NCBI GenBank assembly: GCA_963693365.1
Contig: CAVNZM010000002.1
Location: forward strand, 3,844,001-3,908,000
Source of the DNA: Amoebidium appalachense
Lineage: Eukaryota > Ichthyosporea
Direction of reading: 5' to 3'
Length of the DNA stretch: 64,000 bases
Shown here: positions 55,644-64,000 of the stretch, one piece after another
Layout of the letters: each line of letters starts with the position of its first letter
Numbering within the stretch: position 1 is the first letter of the stretch
Program-made: the position numbers and the translations under genes
Notes under the pieces: model-generated
The model's database searches: none
What the model saw: only the letters and a program-made list of their open reading frames with translations
What the model was told of the DNA's origin: nothing

Positions 55644-55698
<55 letters not shown>

Positions 55699-55818
55699 GG
55701 GGAGGGGGGGGAGGATTAGGGGGAGGGGAGGGAGGTGAGGGGGAACGGAGGGAGGGGGACAGTCACGAGGGAGGTGTACACGGGAGAGGGGAGCTCGAGG
55801 GGATCCGGAGGGAGAAAA

Positions 55819-55859
<41 letters not shown>

Positions 55860-56113
55860 GCTGCTCAAGAGATACATATAAGCTGGTGTGACCGGTGGTG
55901 ATTTTATATGTAAACTAAAAAGAAGGCGGCCTGCATGGTGGTTGTGTGGTGCACTGACGGTCCGGGGGAGTGTGCCGCTGACAATTTTCATGTTAAAAAA
56001 ATCTTGTTCTTCTTTCTGTCATTCCCGGACGGGTGGTCTCCCTCAGTCTCATGTTCCAGGCTCGGGGAGAAACGGCCGTGGGGACTCCTCCGGGGGTCGG
56101 GGGGGGGGGGAGT

Positions 56114-56150
<37 letters not shown>

Positions 56151-56242
56151 AGCTCGAATGTATGATCGGACCCATCCCCCCGGTTACATAGCTGGGAGCT
56201 GGGCAACGGCGGAGGCGGTGGATGGGGGAGGCGGGTGGAGGG

Positions 56243-56290
<48 letters not shown>
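52235..56290. other. Gene-free repeat-rich spacer
   Basis: G-run cluster 52685-52945, C-runs 53090-53150 and 53290-53330, an AC/GC-rich imperfect repeat 53560-54020, a 23-bp minisatellite near 54495-54560, G-run 55057-55095, C-run 55497-55540, and G-runs 55660-55697, 55819-55858, 56109-56149 and 56247-56291. No coding signal. Confidence 0.45.
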
Positions 56291-56292
<2 letters not shown>

Positions 56293-57175
56293 GTTGGAAT
56301 ACGTCACTACGTAGGACAGCAAGAGTCTTGAAGTATGTATGTGTCTTAGCTTTGTTTGTATTCGTGTCTGCTTTCCTTCTTTGTGCTCTCTCCCTTTTCT
56401 CTTTTCTTTCTCCCCCCCCCCCCCCCCCCCCCCCCCCCCGTATCTCTCTCTCTCCCTTGTTTCTGCAGCTGTGTGCACAGATATCTGTAGATCTGTGCAC
56501 ACCTGGCTCTCTTGCCTGATAGAACTTATTGTATTTTATTTGTGTTTGCTCTCCTCTGTTTATCTGAGAGGTAGCGTGATTGGCTAGCTACATTCGTTGT
56601 CTTTGTTTTATTTCAAAGAGGTTTAGTGTTAGTTCACACTAAGATGACTCGCCAATAGTCACGAGTGAGTACATATACAATATAGATCGTGTTGTGCATT
56701 CCTGTCTATTAACATACGTGTTATGATTGGACACACTAGAGATGTATGGAATTCGGTTTATCGTAATGTGTCTTCACTTTGAGAGTGTCGACTATTAGGA
56801 AATATATGTATTTAGCCTGAGTTTCTTTATAGAAACGAGTATAAATATATATGTGTATTAATAGTGACAAGATGAATAAATACTTAAGTTATTTAAGTGA
56901 GAGTTTTAGTTAGGTCGGAAGTTGGAATGCGTATGCTCTGTCGGAAGGTGTTTTTCTATCATCTGATAGAACCGATTAGTTCTCCCCTTTTAGTTGAGAT
57001 AAGATGATAAGTTGGAAGTACAAAAAGACCCGAGAGCACAAATAAAAGATCAGTTGTTGTTGTTGAATTCTTTCATGTGTCGTGAACAACTCCGATTGCC
57101 CTCTCTTTATTGTGTTGGTCGTGTTTTACATGACACCTCTGTGCACTCTGCTCCCTTAGACCCGTACAAGACAAC
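56291..57175 (+). repeat. LTR-like repeat D
   Basis: Begins GTGTTGGAATACGTC and shows the same order as repeats A and B: pyrimidine block, palindrome 56471-56502, TATA-like GTATAAATA (56839), AATAAA (57041-57046), TTGAATTC, and an end ACAAGACAACA that aligns with ACAAAACAACAT of repeat A. A poly-C tract interrupts the pyrimidine block at 56411-56440. Confidence 0.5.
56471..56502. promoter_or_regulatory. Palindrome conserved between LTR-like repeats A and D
   Basis: Perfect 12-bp arms GTGTGCACAGAT and ATCTGTGCACAC around an 8-bp centre. Repeat A has the same site at 15190-15220 with one arm mismatch. Flanking sequence is less conserved, so this is a candidate protein-binding site. Confidence 0.5.
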
Positions 57176-58076
57176 AGGGGGGGGGTGGGGGGGACGTAAC
57201 CGTCTTGCCCATCATTCGGGTGGGTGGACAGTGGCCATTTTAACCTCCCCAGCTCCCCGCGGCCGGCAACGTGCACTACTATGTACCGGAAGATGGGTGG
57301 GTGCATACATACTGGGTGGGCACTGGGTCTTCCCCTCCCCGACAATGATGAAAGAGCAAGTTAACACATGTACATGCCTTGTGTATTTGTTATCTGAAAA
57401 AGTTGGGCTACACACTGGGTGGCTGTTCGAACATTGACTGCAGCTGCCGGCCATCTTCGGAAATTCCATCCATACCGTAACGATGTTTGCATGTAACGCA
57501 CGCACACAGACGTACGGGCTCACGCAAACACACACGCCTACGGGCAGGATTAAAAAGTGTAAAAATAGCAACCACGTCGTGAAACACGCCGCCCGGGGTT
57601 CTCCCTTATGACGATCAGTTGTTGAAAGTCACCGAGGCTCGAAGATTCCCCTGTGTGTGGCGTTGCTCTTTGTGCCGAAAGTACGCCGAACTCCAGTGGC
57701 TATGGCGGAATTGAAACAATAAATGGAAATAAAAAGCGATAGTTAGCCGTCCCAAAAAAAATACAGGTTAAATGAATACTAATAAAAAGCAATATGTACA
57801 CTGTGCTAAGTGCTCGCCTGTTGACATCTTGTTTTTTTTTTTTTTTGCGGAACTGCCCTGAATATTTGTGATATCCAACAGTTTCAACCCATACGTTGTC
57901 CAATCAGAACGGTTTACGTTTGTTTGTTTGCATTCCAATCTTCCACGCAACCCAGATTCTGATTGGATAACAATCTTCTAGATCCTTTCTCTTCGCACAA
58001 AACCCAATCAAATGATAGATTCTATTTGGATCGTTCGGATCAAATTCCATCTCGCTGGCGTTCACTACAGTCACTG
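57176..58076. other. Upstream region of orphan gene B
   Basis: No gene. CCAAT motifs occur at 57900 (CCAATCAGAAC), 57959 (inverted, CTGATTGG) and 58007 (CCAATCAAAT), within 250 bp of the orphan gene B start. Confidence 0.4.
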
Positions 58077-58085
58077 TATAAAAGC
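58077..58085 (+). promoter_or_regulatory. TATA box of orphan gene B
   Basis: GTATAAAAG, 154 bp upstream of the start codon and downstream of three CCAAT motifs. This spacing is typical of a TATA promoter with a UTR of about 120 nt. Confidence 0.55.
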
Positions 58086-58238
58086 TGAGATCAGACACAG
58101 AGACTTCTGAAAACGCTTCCGACTGAGTTTGATAGATTGATTAGCAACACAACTGTAACAACATTCCCCAATCCTTCTTCACATCAGTATTGGTTTCTTT
58201 GTGTATTTATTTAGTCATCAACATTTCTTGTAAACGCC

Positions 58239-59159
58239 ATGGGGGTCACGAAAATGTACCGAGCGCTCATGTGCGCGATTCGTGACGGACAGAGCGACAA
58301 AACTCAGGACATTCATGCCAAGAATTTTCTCCGAAGGAGTCAATCCGCAGCACCAGCACGACACGACGCTCACAGCGACAGGACAGCACACGCATGTGCG
58401 TTTTGTGCAGAACACATTGACTATTTTGCCGAGAGTAAGTGTGAGGCATACGGAACTGTTGTAATTCACGCTCTCCCCGCTGAGGGCGATATCGATTTCA
58501 CCTCCAAGCCGAGTAAAAGCAGTGATGGTGGTGAACAAAAAACGTTTTTGTCATTAAGCCCAGCGAGTAGGCGTCGTTCACGCGCGCTTTCTCTAGCGCG
58601 CACGCTCTCCGGGAGCAAAAAACGGGCGGGAGAATTTTCCAGGTGCAGTGGGGAGGAAAGGCTGCAGCATGCAATTAGAGACAGTCTGCACAGGCGGGCT
58701 TCTGACGCCGAGAATAATCCGGAGGAATACGCAACCACTGCCTTCGCCGTACGAAACGGGAAAATACACATCAAATGCATGCAGGAGTGCTCGCACTGCA
58801 AAACAAACGGACTGAGTTTCCTTGACGAAAAGAGCACCAACACCACCGCCACCACTGCGCCGCAAACACCACACAACCCCATCTTGGGGCATGGTCACCT
58901 TACCTTCCGCGAGGAGTGTGTAACAGTTCGCCGAGTGCGTCTCGACGTGGGCGGGTCCAGCTATGAGATTAGGTGTCGTCCCCACACGCGCCTGGGAGGG
59001 TTGATGGGTCATACGATGGGCAGCGAGAGGACAATAGTGATGCTTTTGACGGTGGATTTTACCCCCGATGTGTTGGATAACTTGCAGTTGACGAGCTGGC
59101 TGGATGCTAAGGCGTGCGGTGGACCGCATATTGCAAAGAGGAATAGCGCGTTTGTGTGA
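58239..59159 (+). CDS. Orphan gene B, intronless, 306 aa, possible zinc-binding protein
   Basis: Unrecognised. One uninterrupted frame from an ATG in good context (GCCATGG) to TGA. The N-terminus is MGVTKMYRALMCAIRDGQ. A CAFC motif (Cys53, Cys56) and a CMQECSHC motif (Cys180, Cys184, Cys187) could form a zinc site. A basic Arg/Ser-rich region at 109-130 looks like a nuclear localisation or disordered segment. A Thr-rich linker (199-210) precedes a C-terminal domain with RVRLDVGGSSYEI and LTSWLDAKACGG. There is no signal peptide or membrane helix. The C-terminus resembles orphan gene A. The absence of introns contrasts with the 5-13 exons of the other genes, so retroposition or a non-host origin is possible. 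Confidence 0.65.
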   Translation: MGVTKMYRALMCAIRDGQSDKTQDIHAKNFLRRSQSAAPARHDAHSDRTAHACAFCAEHIDYFAESKCEAYGTVVIHALPAEGDIDFTSKPSKSSDGGEQKTFLSLSPASRRRSRALSLARTLSGSKKRAGEFSRCSGEERLQHAIRDSLHRRASDAENNPEEYATTAFAVRNGKIHIKCMQECSHCKTNGLSFLDEKSTNTTATTAPQTPHNPILGHGHLTFREECVTVRRVRLDVGGSSYEIRCRPHTRLGGLMGHTMGSERTIVMLLTVDFTPDVLDNLQLTSWLDAKACGGPHIAKRNSAFV

Positions 59160-60114
59160 AATGGTGATGGTTTGTGTATGCTACTGTAGATTTTGCCGTT
59201 TTTCCTTTAAAATGGTTTGTTTGAGTTTGTTGGGACTGATGATGGACATGAAGCGAGAGGTCGATGTTTTTTCCATTATACAGTGATGTTTTCTCCGAGC
59301 CTTTATATATTTATTTTTTTGGTCAAGCCAGAGCTACTGCGACGAACAAGCCATCATGAGGCTGTAGACTGAGTTCAATATCTTTCTGCTTACTTTCTTT
59401 TTGTAATTTTTTTCTTTTTAGAGAAGAAAATCGTTCACTTCTAGAAGTTCCCTTTGTGTGTGTGCACAGCAGTGCCACTCTGCTCGGTGCAGGAAGAAAC
59501 ATGACCTTCCCCTCCCCACGTCCCCCACCATTAGTCTTTTATGTAATGAGTTGTAAAGTAACGTTAACATGTTTTTCTGTACATAAATGTTAAATACTAT
59601 TAATAGGGATTTGAAGCTGAATGCGAAGCATATACCCAATGCACACTTTGAGATGCTTAAGTGCCACCGGTCAAACCCGACAACGATACTACTGTAGTAC
59701 TTCGATCCTGTCATTGATTCTGTCTAGCTATCAAGTCAGTAACTACCTTCAATTAACCATCCATGGATAACATTCCCTCCGAGGCTCAGACTTCTATTTC
59801 ACATTTGTAGCCTAGTGTGCTTTGTTTGAGCAAATGTGAACATGTACCGTGTGTTCGTATGCGTATGCGTGCGGGTGCGTTCGCTTGCATGAGCAAATGC
59901 TGGGCATGTGTGCTTGCAGGCATGTTGTGCGCTTGTGTACTTTTGTGTGTGTGCATGTGTGCGGTGCATGGCACTGTGTGCGCAGATGCGTCCTCTAATC
60001 CCGGGATCTGCGTTAACACTTCATTTCCCAACTTGGCTAGGTTGTGAAGACGGGCGGGGACGGGGGGGGGGGGGGGGGGGGGGAGGAGGGAGGGAGGGGG
60101 AGCAGATGGGGAAT

Positions 60115-60149
<35 letters not shown>

Positions 60150-60301
60150 GTTTGCCAATGTCATCTTGGTCCCGAGGCTTGCGTTAGTTGATACTAGTAG
60201 TATCGCTCTAGAGCGGTACTATTAGCCCGTTCTAGTTGTACTATGGCACCATCGTCTCATCCCAATCCGCACTTAGGCCCCTAGGAGAACTCAGTAATCC
60301 G

Positions 60302-60302
<1 letters not shown>

Positions 60303-60353
<51 letters not shown>
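60303..60353. repeat. Poly-C tract of about 51 bp
   Basis: Uninterrupted C run. Confidence 0.95.
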
Positions 60354-60889
60354 ACCCCACCCACCCACCACCCACGCACCCACCCAACCTGACAAACCCC
60401 CCTTGCCCCTCCCTCCTCCCCCTCCCCTTCTTTCTGCTGCCTATCCTCGGTCTCCTGCTATTCCCCCAAATAAAAATTATTCCTTTCCCAGAAAAATGTT
60501 GGCCACACTTAAGCCGTCAGAATTTAAGTTCGGCAAAACAGTCAAGCCACTGCCTTCTACGGCACTGTGCACCCAAATGGGAGAGCAATATTATCACACA
60601 TCGGGATTGGGAAAGGCTATGCCATGTACCATTGCAACAACAGACAGAGGCAATTAGGATTGATGTTCGTCGGTCGCCTGGGTCACACCAGAAGTCATCT
60701 CGAACGTTCACATTTGAACCCAGTTGAGCCCCCTTTCCCTTCCCCCCCCCTCCCCCCCCCCCCCCCCCCCCCCGCTTCCCCATCGGCCCTCTCCTCCAAA
60801 ATTTGCACTTCCCTCCCCCCCCCCCCCCCCCCCCCTGTACCTCCCCGATCAGCCAATCAGATTCAACCAAGTTAAGCAAAATGGATAAG

Positions 60890-60969
60890 GAATCGGATCA
60901 CGGCCCTCTGAGCACACGGCCTTGGCGAAGGCTATTAGTGATACGTCATCAAATTCAGATTCGGATGGT
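60890..60969. repeat. Left member of a distant inverted repeat
   Basis: Shares with the reverse complement of 63219-63295 the words CACGGCCCTCTGA, CACACGGCCTTGG, ACGTCA and CAGATTCGGATGG. The two members are about 2.3 kb apart. Confidence 0.6.
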
Positions 60970-61257
60970 CCGAATCATGCATATCATAGAGTTTCCTTCG
61001 AAACATAGAAAGAAACAAGGCAAAACTTGTAGAGCACACTAACCGAAAAACAGGAAATAACAAAGAAGTCCGTGCAGTTAAACATGCATACTTATTGTAT
61101 ACATACTGTCCTACATATTTAGTTACAGAATCTATAACTGGCCGCGAAGGGTGCATGGCGATGGCAGCTCCTCCTCCTCATCCACATCTTAGCCTAGATC
61201 TGCCTCGATATATATAGCAGCCAGGCTGAGCATCCTGGGCTGGCCTGTTGGGCAGTA

Positions 61258-61773
61258 TCAGCACTGTGCGAGTGGGTCAAAGCTGCTCGTGTCGGTTGGC
61301 GAGGTCTGAGTCACACTATTTGCTGAAGGCTTGGGTGGCATCCTCTTCATTCTCTTTACTAATGGGCGCGCTTTCGTGAGCGCTTTTTGAAGCTTCTCAT
61401 AGCTGGCGGTTTGCCCTTCAAAAGTTTCGACTGCTTTTACTTCTTGTCTTCTGTCCCCAACGCTATAACTTACTAAGTGGCGTGTTGATATAGTGCGCAG
61501 TATGAGTGATTAAGTAAAAGCATCTGTCTTGAATTCACACGTAGTGCACTCGGGAGGTAGCGTGTGCACGGCAGGAACTCAGTCTAGTAGACGGGTGCAG
61601 AGAGTGTTGTTACAAACCTGTGGTTATCACACCTAATAAACGACTGAAAGACCTTCTTATTTTCGTTGTCCAGCAGTGCACGAGTTGTCCGAGTAACAGA
61701 GCACCACGATCTCATAGGAATAATCGACGTCAGAGGGCACTTTGAGATTCACCCGTACGCGTGACTGTTCCAT
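61258..61773 (-). CDS. Possible small two-exon gene, unrecognised
   Basis: On the minus strand an ATG at complement(61771-61773) opens MEQSRVRVNLKVPSDVDYSY with a beta-strand-like alternation, and the frame stops after 38 codons at complement(61657-61659). Downstream, complement(61258-61515) is open for 86 codons without an ATG at its start, containing VGDRRQEVKAVETFEGQTAS, LQKALTKARPLVKRM and the end SSFDPLAQC. An acceptor-like TTATAG precedes GTTGGGGAC. The two pieces could be joined by a short intron, but I cannot fix the donor. Both could be chance frames. Confidence 0.3.
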
Positions 61774-62162
61774 CTGCTACCTCTCTTCCTTTCTCGCAAC
61801 CTTACTCTCTTTTCTCTAACTTACTCCCACGAATCTCAGTCACACATACACAAACTCTCGCTCTCCCTCTTCCCTCTCCCTCGAGCTCCCTCCGTCCGTC
61901 CCTCTCTCTCTCTCTCCACCCCCCCCCCCCCCCCTCTCCCCCTCTCCCTCTACTATATGATATATCCCCCCTCCTATGCCTCCGAGAAAGTTTTCAAGTT
62001 CCGTTTTTTCCACAGGCCCTGTGTCTGTTGAGACGCAGATGCAAAGATCTAACATTCAATGGTTGTCCCTCCCCCCTCCCCCTCCGCCTCTCTCCATCCG
62101 AACCCTCTATCTCCCTCCCTCGGCCTGTACACCCTCGCTCGATCCTGTCCTTACTCCTCCCG

Positions 62163-62224
<62 letters not shown>

Positions 62225-62327
62225 GTATCTCTCTCTACCTATCCCCCCCCCCCTCTCGCTCTGTTCCCTTCCTCCCACCCTTCTTCCATCCTCCCCCCCC
62301 CACACCTCCCTCCCTCCCGAGACCTCG

Positions 62328-62371
<44 letters not shown>

Positions 62372-62498
62372 CCCCCTCCCCCCCCCCCCCCCTCTCCCTC
62401 CCTGCCATTCCTCTTAATTTTCCCTTTCCCCACAGGCCTGTGTCTCAGGACGCAAGAAACTGTACCCCAAACAAAGAAATTCATATTCAAAAGTTTTC

Positions 62499-62531
<33 letters not shown>

Positions 62532-63218
62532 TCCCCCCCCCCCCCCCCCCCCCCCCTTCTCCCCTCCCCTCTCCCTCCCTCCCTCCCTCCCTCCGAAGTT
62601 CCCTCACTCTCTCCCTCTTCCCCTCCCGCTGAATCTCTCTCGCTCTCTAACTCTCTCTCTCCTCTCTCTCTAACCTCCCTCTGCCCCCCCCCCCCCCCCC
62701 CTCTCTGTTTGGCACAGATGGCCGGTGTATACACTTCCTTGCTCAAGTGTTGATGTTGTCCAGGATTTGAGATTATATATATCACTGGACCACACCGAGG
62801 AGGGGCAAGTTCCACCCTTGTTTCGCTGACGCCGACGGGAGCCCCTCATTCGGCTACAGTTATCTTACATAACGTAGTCCAGGGTTCACACTGTTCTGCA
62901 TTAGCAATCTTTTGAACTTGTTTGCCTTCCTCACAGTATATGGTAATAGTGTCAGTTGTCCTTCACACATCACGCGCCGGATGGGTCCAACTCGTCATGA
63001 TGTTCGCTAATACGTTCACAGCCAAGCTAGCTCCCTAGATCCTCGTATTCAGCATGCCTCAGAGCTTTCGCGGCTGGGTCTGCATTCTATAATAATATTG
63101 TGTTCGTACGCATGCTATTGTTTTGCTTTTTGGGTAGCATCGTGTACTTTTTGGGTAACATCGTGTACATGTGCAGGCACGACGCGACAAGTGTGTAATA
63201 TAAAAGTGCCCCGCCCTA
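61774..63218. other. Pyrimidine-rich spacer
   Basis: CT-rich blocks 61886-61965, (CT)n 62167-62218, 62335-62400 and 62494-62560, with C-runs. Two short islands (about 61999-62062 and 62436-62490) each start CACAGGCC and could be small exons, but no consistent frame was found. Downstream of 62700 is ordinary sequence with no gene signal. Confidence 0.4.
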
Positions 63219-63295
63219 CCATCCGAATCTGAAAGGTGGCTCACGACTGACGTTTTGTGCCAAGGCCGTGTGTTCAGAGGGCCGTGAATCGGATC
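63219..63295. repeat. Right member of the distant inverted repeat
   Basis: Reverse complement matches 60890-60969, see that entry. It lies just after a 21-bp tandem duplication (63126-63167, CTTTTTGGGTARCATCGTGTA). Confidence 0.6.
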
Positions 63296-63689
63296 TGTCT
63301 GTGTGACCTGACGTTTTTGTGTCCCTTCACTTCAGTTTGGGGAGTGCATCGTTTTATTTAGGCTGCCCGTTCATATAATTCCAGCGTACATGTTATATGC
63401 CGAATAGGTTAATAGGTTTTTAGGTTGCTGTGTGTTGTTCTGTCGGATACGCCTCGTGTTTCTTTGTGCCAGCTTTAAAACACATGCCGGAGAGTTAGTC
63501 GAAGGACTATAAGAGATCCTGGTGAGGGTTTAACCTTTTGAAAAAAGGGGGTTAAACTTTCCTGAGGCAGCTTAAATCTCTTTTTCCCCCCGGATGACCC
63601 AGGGCGAAGTGAGAAAGATTTGACGGCGGCGGTGCTGTGTGAATCCGGTGGGTGGCCGAGCAAGCACACGGAAAGAAATGCAGATGCGA

Positions 63690-64000
63690 CACACGCACAC
63701 CCCCGCACGCGCGCATACACGCGCACACACACACAAACGCACACGCACACGCACACATACACGCACACGCTAAACAAACGCACACGCACACGCACGCGCA
63801 CATGCACACGCGCACGCACATGCACACGCACACACACACAGTCACCCCCCCCCCCCCCAACACACACACACAACCTCAACCCCTCCTCACACAGACACAC
63901 ACGCAAATACAGGCACACACAAACACACAGGCACACACGCACGCACACATGACACGCAAACAACACATATTCACGCACACACACACAAAAAAAAACACAG
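63690..64000. repeat. Imperfect AC/GC-rich repeat at the window edge
   Basis: ACGCACACGCGCACAC-type sequence with one C-run (63845-63858) extends to the end of the window. No coding signal. Confidence 0.85.

Larger units (their letters stand above)
59160..61257. other. Spacer after orphan gene B
   Basis: G-runs 60063-60083 and 60118-60149, a poly-C run of about 51 bp at 60303-60353, further C-runs 60747-60835, and an imperfect 32-bp palindrome at 60195-60226. A possible terminal exon follows a TTCCCAG acceptor at about 60490: a frame from ATG 60495 (MLATLKPSEFKFGKTVKP) to TAG near 60657. It is unrecognised and could be chance. Confidence 0.35.

Noticed and set aside
57012-57437. 141-codon open frame starting at 57012
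   Set aside because: It overlaps the end of LTR-like repeat D and a G-run, and has no domain, splice or composition signal.

Overview
The window is nuclear DNA of a eukaryote. Three genes are split by spliceosomal GT-AG introns (one GC-AG) and read with the standard code. Introns and spacers are packed with very long (AC)n/(GT)n, (CT)n and dG/dC homopolymer tracts. There is no rRNA, tRNA or bacterial signal. A protist or alga is my best guess, because the gene set combines a CAP59-type glycosyltransferase, an S28 peptidase and a CAP-Gly coiled-coil protein, but the sequence does not fix the lineage.

Layout. 0.2-2.7 kb: LINE copy 1 (minus). 2.8-3.8 kb: short dispersed and tandem repeats. 3.96-14.29 kb: a 13-exon CAP-Gly/coiled-coil gene (plus). 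15.06-17.0 kb: two LTR-like repeats in tandem. 17.1-17.6 kb: an acidic gene fragment. 18.6-19.95 kb: LINE copy 2 with a 10-bp target duplication, inside an AT-rich repeat. 20.36-20.96 kb: a third LTR-like repeat (minus). 24.06-29.50 kb: a 5-exon type II membrane glycosyltransferase gene (plus). 32.12-33.87 kb: a DNA element with long terminal inverted repeats. 35.57-35.92 kb: a foldback element. 36.30-37.05 kb: intronless orphan gene A (frame-interrupted). 38.07-45.89 kb: an 11-exon S28 serine peptidase gene (plus). 47.35-48.03 kb: an SGNH-hydrolase-like pseudogene. 48.07-49.51 kb: LINE copy 3 (minus, internally deleted). 49.5-58.1 kb: gene-poor, with a fourth LTR-like repeat at 56.3-57.2 kb. 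58.24-59.16 kb: intronless orphan gene B. 61.26-61.77 kb: a possible small gene (minus).

The exon chains of the three split genes were built by hand from splice consensus. Each stays in phase from ATG to stop, and each finished protein has the motifs its family needs. The genes do not form one pathway: one product should act on microtubules, one in the Golgi and one in the secretory or lysosomal route. The two orphan genes share a TATA-box promoter style, lack of introns and a similar C-terminus, so they look like members of one lineage-restricted family.

The most unusual traits are introns whose splice sites lie inside GT and CA microsatellites, a frame break of the AAA-TGA-C type in orphan gene A, and several undescribed repeat families with palindromic or inverted-repeat structure.
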